A DNA stretch of 64,000 nucleotides from Lachnospiraceae bacterium (GTDB taxonomy: Bacteria > Bacillota > Clostridia > Lachnospirales > Lachnospiraceae): contig CAAGQC010000030.1 of assembly GCA_900771995.1 (NCBI GenBank), positions 1 to 64,000 of the forward strand, written 5' to 3'. Position numbers and translations under genes: made by a program. Positions 9,051 through 17,779 of this stretch are shown here, in pieces (position 1 is the first letter of the stretch; the number at the start of each line of letters is the position of its first letter). The notes beneath the pieces are model-generated. The model was not told where the DNA came from and made no database searches. It was given only the letters and a program-made list of their open reading frames with translations.

Positions 9051-9726
9051 TCTTACGCAGTCTCCTTTCCAGTTTTGCAAGCAGAATGGACAATACCTTG
9101 GTCAGTACAAAATAGATGAATGCAATACCCAGCAGTGGTGTAAATACATCAAACAGCTTGGACGTCATCTGGTTGGCCACACGGGTAAGGTCGCTCATTC
9201 CCACGTAACCCACAATGGAGGTCTCCTTGATCAGCACGATAAATTCATTGCCCAGAGGCGGCAGAATGCTCTTAAATGCCTGCGGGATGATAATGTAGCG
9301 CATGGTCTGGAATTTGTTCAGTCCCAGAGATCTGCCCGCTTCCATCTGTCCCTTGTCCACTGCCAGAATGCCGGCTCTGACGATCTCCGCCACGTAGGCG
9401 CCGGAGTTGATACCGAAGGTCAGGCTGGCAATCAGTACGCTGTTCTTGCAGGTAGCCAGAATACCGGACCACATGATCAGCAGCTGTACTGTGGTAGGGG
9501 TTCCGCGGATAATATCAATATAAGCGCTCGCAATGCGGGACGCTACGGTCTTCGATCCGTTCTTTCTTGTGGATAATTTCAAAAATGCCGCTATGGTTCC
9601 GATCAGGATACCGAGCAAAGCCGCAAAAAAAGAAACTTCTAAGGTTACTCCCAGACCTTTCAGATAAAGCTTCCACCTGTCCGCTTCAATGAAGGCTGCA
9701 TAAATATGTTGCCAGATAGTTTGCAT
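9037..9726 (-). CDS. Polar amino-acid ABC transporter, permease
   Basis: The 229-residue inner-membrane protein of the HisM/GlnP family has about five membrane segments. The ATPase-docking EAA loop is visible as MEAGRSLGLNKFQTMRYIII, and a conserved FIDIIRGTPTTVQL-like stretch (here YIDIIRGTPTTVQL) is present. A single permease gene suggests a homodimeric channel. Its stop overlaps the ATPase start, so the two are translationally coupled. It lies 145 bases downstream of the binding protein, behind a strong hairpin. Confidence 0.92.
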   Translation of the reverse strand: MQTIWQHIYAAFIEADRWKLYLKGLGVTLEVSFFAALLGILIGTIAAFLKLSTRKNGSKTVASRIASAYIDIIRGTPTTVQLLIMWSGILATCKNSVLIASLTFGINSGAYVAEIVRAGILAVDKGQMEAGRSLGLNKFQTMRYIIIPQAFKSILPPLGNEFIVLIKETSIVGYVGMSDLTRVANQMTSKLFDVFTPLLGIAFIYFVLTKVLSILLAKLERRLRKSDNR

Positions 9727-9812
9727 GTTATTTCCTGTGCCTTTCTTATGAATCTTTGAATATATATGTGTACGATTGGCTCAACTGTATATGTTGCCTA
9801 CCTTAATATAGC

Positions 9813-9850
9813 AAAAAGAAGAGAATGGCACAAGCCATTCTCTTCTTTTT
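9813..9850 (-). terminator. Intercistronic hairpin between binding protein and permease
   Basis: A perfect 17-base inverted repeat (9813-9829 with 9834-9850) with a 4-base loop sits 22 bases after the binding-protein stop. It ends in a run of T in either direction. In the operon it would act as a partial terminator or mRNA stabiliser, giving more binding protein than membrane complex; that use is known for such operons, and here it is inferred. Confidence 0.85.
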
Positions 9851-9871
9851 CGTGTATATTTTGTATAAAAA

Positions 9872-10714
9872 TTATTCACCAATATACTCAGATACCAGTG
9901 CATCAAAGGTACCGTCAGCCTTAAGGTCAGCCAGTGCCTGATTTACCTGCTCTACCAGCTCGCTTCCCTTAGGAAGTGCGATAGCATATTCCTCAGTTTC
10001 GAAGTCGAAGTCTGCACCGTCGATGATCTTTACCTTACCCTCAAACTTGGTGTTGAATACTTCTGCGGGGTTCTTGTCAATGATCACTGCATCTACTCTG
10101 CCGTTTACCAGATCGTTTACAGCATCGATAGCTCTGTTATAGGTCTGTGCGGTAGCGCCCTCGATATCCTCTGCCAGGAACATACCTGTAGTACCCAGCT
10201 GGCAGCCGATGGTCTTGTTCTTCAGATCATCAGCGGTTGCGATATCGGAATCTGCCGGTACGATCACGAACTGTACAGCCTCATAATAAGGATCAGAGAA
10301 ATCTACCTGTGCCTTACGCTCTTCGGTAACGGTCATACCTGCGATAGCACCATCGATTCTGTTGCCGATAGAGCTTACCAGAGAGTCAAACTCCATGTTC
10401 TCTACCTGAACTTCCATGCCCAGCTTCTCACCTACTGCCTTGATCAGGGCAACATCAAATCCATCGGGTTCTCCGTCATCACCTACGTACTCAAAGGGAG
10501 GGAACTCTGCGTTGGTACCGAATACCAGTACGCCGCCCTCGGTCTTGTCAGCAGCCTCAGTGGTTGCAGCTGCTTCGGTAGTTGCTGCAACAGTCTCTGC
10601 CACGCTGCTCTCAGAAGCCTGAGAACTCTCGTTAGCTGCGGAATCAGAGCCACAGCCGGTCAGCATTGCTGTACACATTACGGTTGCAAGTAACATTGCG
10701 ATTGCTTTTTTCAT
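9872..10714 (-). CDS. Amino-acid ABC transporter substrate-binding lipoprotein
   Basis: The 280-residue exported lipoprotein has an N-terminal signal with the lipobox LTGC (Cys at about 21), then a linker rich in Ser, Ala, Thr and Glu of about 40 residues. A type II periplasmic-binding fold (SBP_bac_3) follows, beginning GVLVFGTNAEFPPFEYVGDD and containing DGAIAGMTVTEERK. It is membrane-anchored on the outside and hands amino acids to the permease. The exact ligand (glutamine, cystine, basic amino acid) cannot be told. It is the first gene of the operon, with its own promoter. Confidence 0.95.
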   Translation of the reverse strand: MKKAIAMLLATVMCTAMLTGCGSDSAANESSQASESSVAETVAATTEAAATTEAADKTEGGVLVFGTNAEFPPFEYVGDDGEPDGFDVALIKAVGEKLGMEVQVENMEFDSLVSSIGNRIDGAIAGMTVTEERKAQVDFSDPYYEAVQFVIVPADSDIATADDLKNKTIGCQLGTTGMFLAEDIEGATAQTYNRAIDAVNDLVNGRVDAVIIDKNPAEVFNTKFEGKVKIIDGADFDFETEEYAIALPKGSELVEQVNQALADLKADGTFDALVSEYIGE

Positions 10715-10768
10715 AATATTATCCTCCTGTCTGTTTCTACGGACGACAGCCGTCCTTAAACGTTGATT

Positions 10769-10797
10769 ACTATAGCACCTTTTCGGAAAATGTGCAA
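10769..10797 (-). promoter_or_regulatory. Promoter of the amino-acid ABC operon
   Basis: Read on the minus strand, TTGCAC (10797-10792) and TATAGT (10774-10769) are 17 bases apart. The leader carries a small GGACG/CGTCC hairpin at 10741-10755 before the AGGAGG ribosome site. No specific regulator site was recognised. Confidence 0.6.
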
Positions 10798-10818
10798 CTG
10801 TTTATGCATAAATATGCG

Positions 10819-11553
10819 TTATACACCCTGTAGGCAGAGCATCCACACAATTTCTCCCCAGAAGGTTATCATAATATAAGGAATAAACGGCTTCGGTGTC
10901 CGCAGTTTTCCTCTGCGGGTCACATTTCCCTTCCACAGCTGCACCACCGCCAGTAAAGTTACCGCCAGCAGCATATGCATCAGAAACCACAACAGCTCTC
11001 CCCGCCAGCGGCAGCTTATCAGGGCGCATACGGAAAATGCATGGCTGTCTGCTCTCCCGTACATTCTTACAAACAGGAATTGCTGGAGAACCACGAACAC
11101 TGCTACTGCTGCCGCCTGCCGTACTCCGTTGAGAACGGTATATCCCCACGATCCGGCGACTGTATTTCCTCCATAGGTCACTCCCAGCAGGATTCCTGTC
11201 CACAGCAGGCACCACCACCATACATAATTATACACATAACAGTTCTTCTCATCCATGCAGGCCGCCGCCAACAGCCCTCCGGCCAAAAGACTGAGTAATA
11301 ATCCTTCGGCTCCCAGATGCAGATATCTGTTTCCTCCCGCGAAAGTTCCCAATGACTCTTCCATTCCGCAGATCACAGTTATAATAATGGCATTTCCAAA
11401 GGACAGACTGCCGAGAACATTCCTCTTCTTTCCGGGAACCCATACCCTTTTCTCCCCATCCACCAGGCGCAATAGCCAGCGCATACTGCCATAGATCACA
11501 CCTCCTGAAAAGATCACCCATAACATAACGGGCAATATCATCCCCATCCTCAT
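10819..11553 (-). CDS. Divergent prepilin peptidase of the Tad pilus locus (TadV/CpaA-like)
   Basis: The 244-residue protein has about six or seven hydrophobic segments. Type IV prepilin peptidases are aspartyl proteases with one Asp after a membrane helix and a second in GxGD. Here the candidates are the Asp in AACMDEKNCYVYNY and the one in MYGRADSHAF, so the second motif reads GRAD rather than GxGD. A C-terminal RTPKPFIPYI also fits the family. Position at the end of a Tad cluster supports the call. Its start lies 9 bases past the stop of the giant exported protein and follows AAGGAGG. The divergence leaves some doubt about activity. Confidence 0.65.
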   Translation of the reverse strand: MRMGMILPVMLWVIFSGGVIYGSMRWLLRLVDGEKRVWVPGKKRNVLGSLSFGNAIIITVICGMEESLGTFAGGNRYLHLGAEGLLLSLLAGGLLAAACMDEKNCYVYNYVWWWCLLWTGILLGVTYGGNTVAGSWGYTVLNGVRQAAAVAVFVVLQQFLFVRMYGRADSHAFSVCALISCRWRGELLWFLMHMLLAVTLLAVVQLWKGNVTRRGKLRTPKPFIPYIMITFWGEIVWMLCLQGV

Positions 11554-11562
11554 GCTTCCTCC

Positions 11563-14500
11563 TTAACGCAGTCTGGTGCGCAGTTCATCCAGCACCGTAC
11601 CCGATACCCCGATCACGCTGATCGTCGGATGGTCTTCCAGTTTCTTATCGCCTTTATAAGCCCGCACCGTAATCTCCAGTTCCCGGTTTTCCGGGGTATA
11701 CAGCGGCACCATAAAGGGCAGTTCTTCCGTGATCCTGTACCCGGGAGTCTCCGTATAGTCATACACTCTGTTCAGTGAGGGATCCAGAGAAGTCATGCAT
11801 TCCGGGAAAATCACTTCCACCCGTTCAGCATATCCCCAGGTCGTAAACGTAAGCATCCCGCTTTCTCCGCATTTAAACACAGGTTCTCGGGGTTCCAGTA
11901 CGCGTTCTACACTGCTTTCCAGTGCAAATTCCGTAGTACCGTAACTACAGCTGCATTCATTCCCCACGTTGTCCACCGCATATCCGGATATCGTAAAGTC
12001 CCCGCTGAATATAGGGTCATCCTTCGTAATGTTAATCGTAATGCTTCCATCCTCCCCCGGTGTATAAGTCTGGGAAACCGCATTATCTGTATTGCGGATC
12101 ACAATGCAGAACTTCCGTATTCCACTGATCTTATCCTCCGCCCTTGCACGGATCGTAACACTTCCATCCCTGCGGTCGATCAGCTCCTGCTTCTCCAGAA
12201 TCTCCATACCATGGATCACCGGGGCCTCCCCGTCGGCGATCAGTGTGATCTTGTTACGTTCATCCTGTGCATGCACCGAATAAGTCTTTTTCGCCCCCTC
12301 ACCGGCTCCGGCTACCGGGATTACCTGTATCCGCTGTCCGGAATATTTGCCGTCGATCACAAATTTCTGTACCCCGGTGAGTTCTTTGTTCTGCCGGGAT
12401 CTCACCGTATAGGAATACGGATATTGCTGCAGCACCGTGATTCCGTTGGTCGCATAGGCCAGGTTATCTGCCTCCGTCCGGATTGAGGTATCCGTTCTTT
12501 CTGCCAATGGCGTACGGATGATATTTCTGGCCAGGCTGCCGTCTGCTGCCACCGTTTCATAGATTGTCTCGTTAAGCTGGTATTCCCGACTTGCCGTACC
12601 CTCCATATATGCCTCATTTTGTAACGTAAACGGTGTGCTCCCGTCTGCGCGCACATACCAGGCCTTATCCGTTGCCGCCGGATAGACGTTTTCTACGGAG
12701 GCATCCACCGTCAGCTGTTTCGTATATAATTTCCATAAGACATCCTTTTCGTCGATGCGAATGTGCGTCGTCTCGCCGATATTCCCGGCTGTATCCACCG
12801 CTGCAATATGCAGATATTGAACAGGATCAGCCACTGCCACAGTTACCTGAGGTTCCCGTACATAAGCTGCATTACCGGTGACGGATGAAGTTCTGTTTGC
12901 ATCCACCAGATAGTAGTATCCCTTTACTCCGCTTACCAGTGTATTTTTCGTAATGTTGGATTCACAAAGCATGACTGTGCTTCCCGTCAGATAAGATTCC
13001 ACTTTGTGGTAATAATCCGTCCCCCTGTCCTTCGGTTCCTGCCAGCTGACGCGGATCGTTCTGCCGTCTAAGGGCTCTCTTATGACCTGATCCGCTATTT
13101 TCTCCGGCGCTGCGAAATCCGTTGCGATAACTCCCGCAAGGCTCAGGCCTTCCTGATATCCGATGGCTTCGGAACGCAGACTGCCGAAGCCCGAGCCGCT
13201 GCGCACCCCATTATTCATTTCATACCGCAAAGCCAATGGGCTTATGTAGCTGCTGCCGCCGTAGGCCGGTCTGGAAGAGATTACCTGCCCTTCCTGATAT
13301 CCACACACCAATGTCCTGCCGCCGCTAAAGCTCAGATCCGTAATGTGGGCTCCCACCCAGACAGATCCTCCGGTTAAACGGAATTTCAACGTTACAAATA
13401 CATGCGTGGTGCCTTCCGGCAGATCAATATTTAGGCTCTGGTTAAAGTTACTGTTTCCAACATGATCTGAATAGTGATAATATTCCGTATGCGGATAATC
13501 GCTAAAGTTACCTTCCGCAATTTTTGTTCCGTTCTGATCCAGTATCGTATAGGAAGAAGTATCGTTTTCATACCGGTTCAGATCGCATATGTACCAGCCA
13601 AGACTTCCCCATGCGGTACAGTTATAGGATAAATTTAATGCGGTATTTCCATTTGTGGGAATTCCCCCATATCCTGTAATATCATCCCCCGAGAAATATC
13701 TGCGGCTCCATCCTGCTCTCACAACAATAAATGAATAATCATAATCGTCGTTGGTATGCCCGCTATATCCCGTAGGCGTTACCGTATCACCATAGCAGCT
13801 ATATCCATAGCCCATATAATCCCAGTTTCCAAGCCCCGGAGCGTAAGAGGCATCTTTATAGCAGGTATTCGTATGATGATGTACGATCTTCTCCCCGGCA
13901 GTTCCTCCATAATATCCGGCCCCGCCACCGGCCATGCCGTCTTCGCCGGTCTGGCGGCCCAATATTACGCTTTCCATGCTTCCGCCGGCTCCGCCCGGCC
14001 CACTCACTGCGGCTCCACCACCGCCGCCGGCGATCAGCAGAATGCCTTTCCGGTCGGAAAGTACCGATGTCATTCCTCCGCCACCGCCATACTCCGACGC
14101 CCGTCCTCCGCCGTTATAGCCATTCTGACCGCCTACGGTATAGGTCAGTACTTCTCCTTTCTGCAGCCAGAAGGTTCCGGACACACTGCCACCATAGCCG
14201 CCGGTATAAGATCCATAGCTCTGTCCCTGCGCCCCCAGAGCATTTATGGTATAGAGTCCCGTGTGAGGCACGGTATATCGATGTACCTGTCCGTCAAAAG
14301 CATGGGCCCGATCAATGACCGCCGTACTACCGATATCATTGGCACTGTTGATCTTCATCCATGCTCCGTCCTCTCTTTTCTGGTATACCAGATAGGTCTT
14401 GTTGTTCTGATCCGACTGCGACCAGGATAAGTCTACCGCTCCTTTCCCGTCGTTTACTGTGTAATTGTCTGTTGCCTGCAACTTAAGATCGACCCATTGT

Positions 14501-15861
14501 GCATACAGTGTCATGTCTTTGGACGGTGTGATCTGATCTCCGGCTCCCCCCGCAGGCTGTTTAAATCCCGCATCATAATACCAGCCGCTAAACGACCAGC
14601 CGGTTCTGGTGGTGACCGGCAGTGTGATTGGGTCTGCCTGATAGACTGCCTTTAATGTATCTATATTTCCGTCCGGAGCTATGAACGTATAGGCATCATC
14701 CTTTATCTGCCCGGAAAAAGGCTGTATCTGCATCCATTCGGCGAAATGTGTGGTTCCCGTGACAGCACCTACATTTGTTCCACCATTTGTTTCAAAAGTC
14801 ACGGTATAACCACTGGGATTGTCAATCAAGCCTTTTTGCAACACATATTCACTGCCATATAGTCCCGTGAATGAATATGCATTTTGGCCATTGTATTTTC
14901 CGCCATTTGCGTCGATTACCAGTGTACTTTCACACCTCTTCCACTGGGCATACAGGATAATGGATCCATTATCCTCTGCCGTCCATGTGGTCTGATCTCT
15001 CCAGTCAACACTGCTAAGATTGTAAATTTCCGCTTTATCCGTAAAGGAAATACCAGAACCGTCCGCTCTGGTATTCCATCCGGCAAACACATATCCCTCT
15101 CTGGCATAGCTGTTCTCTGTTAAATGTGTTACCGGCGTTACCGCTTTGTCCTCATATTTGGTCGCATTATTGTACATGTGGTAACTGTAATTCATGTATC
15201 CGCTATATTCCGTCTCCGTATTGGGATCGTATAGTATTCTGTACTGATTCCAGGAGATATCCTTACACCAGTGCGTCGAGAAGCTTACTCCCTGCTCCAG
15301 ATTATTGCAAAACGGGCATAAATAATAATAGCTTACCGGTTCCTCCCCATTGTTCAGGTCCAGATATTGTATGGAAGCCGCTGCCTCTCTGCTCATATAT
15401 ATGTTTGACTCTTCCAGAGGTTCCCCACAATCTGCACAGAATGCTTTCCACCCAGAATAATAGTAGCTTAGACAATTTTTTCTTCCGAACCAAACTCCAT
15501 GCCAGTCTTTTGTCGGGTATGCCTTATGAATACACTGTCCGGCTCTGTGTACCACCTTCCAGTATCCAATCGGTACCGATTTATACCTTCCTATTTTATA
15601 ATAATGTTCTCCGATCTGTACCTCCCGTAAAGAGGACGTGATACCGGTATAGACCGTAGTACTGTCATTTTCCGCATACCAGGTATAATTCCGGTCACCG
15701 GCACAGGTCGTAAAAGCTTTTCCATCCGGGCTGAACGATACATAGGGACTGTTATAAATCGTTTTTTTCTCTGCCCCTTCCGCGTGTACCGGGAGAAGCA
15801 TTGCCATTCCCAGCACCAGCAATCCCATCTTTGCCGCCAAGTAACGTTTTTTTCCTGTCAT
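11563..15861 (-). CDS. Giant secreted multidomain protein of the Tad locus with InlB-type repeats and glycine-rich domain
   Basis: The 1432-residue protein has a signal peptide (MTGKKRYLAAKMGLLVLGMA, cleavage near residue 29) and no LPxTG motif or C-terminal anchor helix that I can see. About residues 140-190 hold two CxxC pairs (FCADCGEP and LCPFCNNL), suggesting a structural metal site. About 215-455 are beta-rich repeats with GYVFAGWNTRADG and GWSFSGWYYDAGF followed by LYAQW, the Listeria-Bacteroides (InlB B-repeat, Flg_new) pattern. About 455-510 and 935-1065 look like fibronectin-III-type folds, and about 550-660 is very glycine-rich. The C-terminus has Ig-like text (VDNVGNEC). Position between the CpaB-like gene and the prepilin peptidase suggests a pilus-associated adhesin or tip protein. 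That role is inference. Confidence 0.75.
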   Translation of the reverse strand: MTGKKRYLAAKMGLLVLGMAMLLPVHAEGAEKKTIYNSPYVSFSPDGKAFTTCAGDRNYTWYAENDSTTVYTGITSSLREVQIGEHYYKIGRYKSVPIGYWKVVHRAGQCIHKAYPTKDWHGVWFGRKNCLSYYYSGWKAFCADCGEPLEESNIYMSREAAASIQYLDLNNGEEPVSYYYLCPFCNNLEQGVSFSTHWCKDISWNQYRILYDPNTETEYSGYMNYSYHMYNNATKYEDKAVTPVTHLTENSYAREGYVFAGWNTRADGSGISFTDKAEIYNLSSVDWRDQTTWTAEDNGSIILYAQWKRCESTLVIDANGGKYNGQNAYSFTGLYGSEYVLQKGLIDNPSGYTVTFETNGGTNVGAVTGTTHFAEWMQIQPFSGQIKDDAYTFIAPDGNIDTLKAVYQADPITLPVTTRTGWSFSGWYYDAGFKQPAGGAGDQITPSKDMTLYAQWVDLKLQATDNYTVNDGKGAVDLSWSQSDQNNKTYLVYQKREDGAWMKINSANDIGSTAVIDRAHAFDGQVHRYTVPHTGLYTINALGAQGQSYGSYTGGYGGSVSGTFWLQKGEVLTYTVGGQNGYNGGGRASEYGGGGGMTSVLSDRKGILLIAGGGGGAAVSGPGGAGGSMESVILGRQTGEDGMAGGGAGYYGGTAGEKIVHHHTNTCYKDASYAPGLGNWDYMGYGYSCYGDTVTPTGYSGHTNDDYDYSFIVVRAGWSRRYFSGDDITGYGGIPTNGNTALNLSYNCTAWGSLGWYICDLNRYENDTSSYTILDQNGTKIAEGNFSDYPHTEYYHYSDHVGNSNFNQSLNIDLPEGTTHVFVTLKFRLTGGSVWVGAHITDLSFSGGRTLVCGYQEGQVISSRPAYGGSSYISPLALRYEMNNGVRSGSGFGSLRSEAIGYQEGLSLAGVIATDFAAPEKIADQVIREPLDGRTIRVSWQEPKDRGTDYYHKVESYLTGSTVMLCESNITKNTLVSGVKGYYYLVDANRTSSVTGNAAYVREPQVTVAVADPVQYLHIAAVDTAGNIGETTHIRIDEKDVLWKLYTKQLTVDASVENVYPAATDKAWYVRADGSTPFTLQNEAYMEGTASREYQLNETIYETVAADGSLARNIIRTPLAERTDTSIRTEADNLAYATNGITVLQQYPYSYTVRSRQNKELTGVQKFVIDGKYSGQRIQVIPVAGAGEGAKKTYSVHAQDERNKITLIADGEAPVIHGMEILEKQELIDRRDGSVTIRARAEDKISGIRKFCIVIRNTDNAVSQTYTPGEDGSITINITKDDPIFSGDFTISGYAVDNVGNECSCSYGTTEFALESSVERVLEPREPVFKCGESGMLTFTTWGYAERVEVIFPECMTSLDPSLNRVYDYTETPGYRITEELPFMVPLYTPENRELEITVRAYKGDKKLEDHPTISVIGVSGTVLDELRTRLR

Positions 15862-15891
15862 CTGTATTCTCCCGCCTCACCGGCTCTCATT

Positions 15892-16572
15892 TCATTCGCA
15901 GATTTTTACAGCCCGCAGGGATCCCTGCGCCAATGCACTGTAGAAGCCGTCCACTTCCGTTTTATCCAGATAGATATTGATTCTCTGTGCCGGTGTTGCA
16001 TTGTCTTTTCCGCTGATTGCCGTCCCGGTCTGGTCAAATACCTGCTGCACCCACACATTCTCCCACAGAATCTTTTCGTTGCCTTCCTCATTCTCTGCCT
16101 TACCCGGATCCACGCAATAGATATGGATCCTGTCACCGGCCCGCAGGACGCCTCCCACGACCTGATACAGGTCTTCTGCCCGGAAACCGGCGATCACCGG
16201 TTCCTTCATCTGCCCGGTGATTTCTTCTTCCTCCCGCAACATCCCGGCAGTCAGTACGGTACCTTCCTCTATTTCATATACCGCTATTCTTCCGAGCACT
16301 GCCTCTCTGTCTCTCAGTGCAGTCTCCGGCACCATGCGCTTATCGATTTCCGCCACGGTAACGTACCGGTCCACTGTTTCCCCGGTGATCTTTTCACCTC
16401 TGGGAATCTCGGATGTCACCACACATACCTGCTCTTTTTCATATTCTGCAAGCGCTTTTTTCTCTGTCTGCAATAAGAATACAAATACCCCGATTGCTGC
16501 CAGAAATGCTGCCAGAATGCTGCCATTCCAGATACTGTTCTTCACTTTCGGACTTACTTTCCGTCTCTTCAT
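15892..16572 (-). CDS. CpaB/RcpC-like SAF-domain protein of the Tad pilus
   Basis: After a short positive N-terminus the protein has one membrane helix (about residues 16-35). A SAF domain follows, with the text TSEIPRGEKITGETVDRYVT and EIEEGTVLTAGML, and then a domain of the RcpC/CpaB type. In Gram-negatives this protein assists the secretin; in Firmicutes, which lack one, it probably interacts with the peptidoglycan side of the pilus machine. I chose the ATG at 16572 because AGGAGGAAATTC precedes it; an upstream GTG in frame lacks a site. It overlaps the preceding TadE-like gene by 134 bases in another frame. Confidence 0.75.
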   Translation of the reverse strand: MKRRKVSPKVKNSIWNGSILAAFLAAIGVFVFLLQTEKKALAEYEKEQVCVVTSEIPRGEKITGETVDRYVTVAEIDKRMVPETALRDREAVLGRIAVYEIEEGTVLTAGMLREEEEITGQMKEPVIAGFRAEDLYQVVGGVLRAGDRIHIYCVDPGKAENEEGNEKILWENVWVQQVFDQTGTAISGKDNATPAQRINIYLDKTEVDGFYSALAQGSLRAVKICE

Positions 16573-17191
16573 GAATTTCCTCCTCATTGTTTTCACTGAC
16601 TACATCTACCAGTTTGCTTTTCCCGGCAGTCACCGTAACCCCCAGAAAGCCTTCCACCGGATAAGTGATCTCGCTGTATACCCCGGTGGCCTCAATGAGC
16701 TGCCCCGCAGGTGTTCTCACTTCTCCAAGGCTTCCCTGCCATTCCTGTATCTGTCCTCCGCCGTTTCGTTCCCATACGCTTACTTTCTGCCCCCGCACAT
16801 TATAAATAATGTACTTTTCTATCTGTACCTGACCGGAGATCAGCTTATGATTTGCCGCTTCATAATTGTCATCCAGTCCCAGATTCTCCTTTACCGCAGA
16901 ACAGTACCTGTCGTACGCCTGCTCCGGATCCGGGATCAGGACTCTGTGTGTTCTTCCGTATTCCCGGATATCAATGACGGCAGAAGCCAGATTGGACAGG
17001 GCCAGCGCATCCTCCAGATACATGGAGGATGCACGGTACAATGCCACCTGTAACTGCATGCATAACAGAATCGCCAGAAACAGAATCCAGAACAGTCCCA
17101 ACACCCAGGAAGCCTGTCCTTCCTCCCCGCTCCCCACGATCCTCGTTTTTTCAGTTTTTGGCCGTTGATACCCGTTTTTCCAAAATGTCAT
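16439..17191 (-). CDS. TadE/TadG-like pseudopilin, longer
   Basis: The product is 250 residues with a charged leader ending in EEGQASWVLGLFWILF, the prepilin-type junction (EGQA) and hydrophobic helix seen in TadE-like proteins. A soluble domain follows to about residue 190. The last 50-60 residues are Glu/Ser-rich and overlap the start of the SAF gene. A GTG at 17137 (GAGGATC before it) is an alternative start that would avoid the 41-base overlap with the upstream gene. Expected role: minor pilin in assembly or initiation of the Flp fibre at the membrane. Confidence 0.6.
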   Translation of the reverse strand: MTFWKNGYQRPKTEKTRIVGSGEEGQASWVLGLFWILFLAILLCMQLQVALYRASSMYLEDALALSNLASAVIDIREYGRTHRVLIPDPEQAYDRYCSAVKENLGLDDNYEAANHKLISGQVQIEKYIIYNVRGQKVSVWERNGGGQIQEWQGSLGEVRTPAGQLIEATGVYSEITYPVEGFLGVTVTAGKSKLVDVVSENNEEEIHEETESKSESEEQYLEWQHSGSISGSNRGICILIADREKSACRI

Positions 17192-17516
17192 ATTGTTCGC
17201 CTAACTTTCCGTGAATCTGGAGCGTAATGCGATTCCCATAGCCTGCCGGCTCCAGTGTACTTCCCTCATAATCTATCTGGGTCAGCCCCAGTGCTTCCAG
17301 TTCCGCCGTCAGTCTCACCCTGTCCGGCTCCTCCAGACAGCCTACGGTTTCCATTTTCAGAAGGTATCCCCTGGCCAGCTGCCCTACGGCTGCTTTTTTA
17401 CCGATCAGCTGCACATTTTCCAGATAGCCGGACATCACTACCGTAAGTGCCAGTACGCACAGTCCCATTGTCAGGAGTTCTCCGATATTCCCGGTTTCTT
17501 TTTTTCTTCCGTCCAT
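17151..17516 (-). CDS. TadE-like pseudopilin, short
   Basis: The 121-residue protein has a leader of about 9 residues ending KKETG, a helix NIGELLTMGLCVLALTVVM, and a small mixed domain containing ITLQIHGKLGEQYD. The Glu five residues after the probable cleavage Gly matches the Glu of type IV pilin-like proteins. It follows the Flp-like gene by 15 bases with a good GAGGGGACAGG ribosome site. It is probably a minor pilin of the same fibre. Confidence 0.6.
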   Translation of the reverse strand: MDGRKKETGNIGELLTMGLCVLALTVVMSGYLENVQLIGKKAAVGQLARGYLLKMETVGCLEEPDRVRLTAELEALGLTQIDYEGSTLEPAGYGNRITLQIHGKLGEQYDILEKRVSTAKN

Positions 17517-17531
17517 CCTGTCCCCTCTGTC

Positions 17532-17738
17532 CTATACCCCTGTCAGGATATCTGCCGCCTTGGTTTGCATTGCCGTCACGATGGTCTGTATAAAGGTTGT
17601 CAGGCTGTCTTTCATTACCACACACAACAGCAGTGCGATAATACATAATCCAACCGTCACCAGGATTCCGTCGATCCCCGGTTCCCGACGCATGGCATGC
17701 TCTTTTACTTTTCCCCAGATCTTCTGTAATTTTTTCAT
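17532..17738 (-). CDS. Flp-like major pilin candidate
   Basis: The 68-residue protein has a basic leader (MKKLQKIWGKVKEHAMRREP) followed by the hydrophobic GIDGILVTVGLCIIALLLCV and a short amphipathic tail. This is the size and layout of type IVb Flp pilins, which are cut by the prepilin peptidase and polymerise into the Tad fibre. Cleavage is expected after the Gly of REPG. The usual GQGMVEY sequence is not present, but Firmicute Flp1-type pilins vary here. It lies between tadC-like and the pseudopilins and has a strong ribosome site, fitting a high-copy structural product. Confidence 0.7.
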   Translation of the reverse strand: MKKLQKIWGKVKEHAMRREPGIDGILVTVGLCIIALLLCVVMKDSLTTFIQTIVTAMQTKAADILTGV

Positions 17739-17779
17739 TCTTTTCTTCCTTTCTCTGTCTGTTCTTATGTTTCGTTACG

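Noticed and set aside
10803..10816. Terminator of the Tad cluster
   Set aside because: The TGCATA/TATGCG palindrome is too short and lacks a T-run; it was not called.
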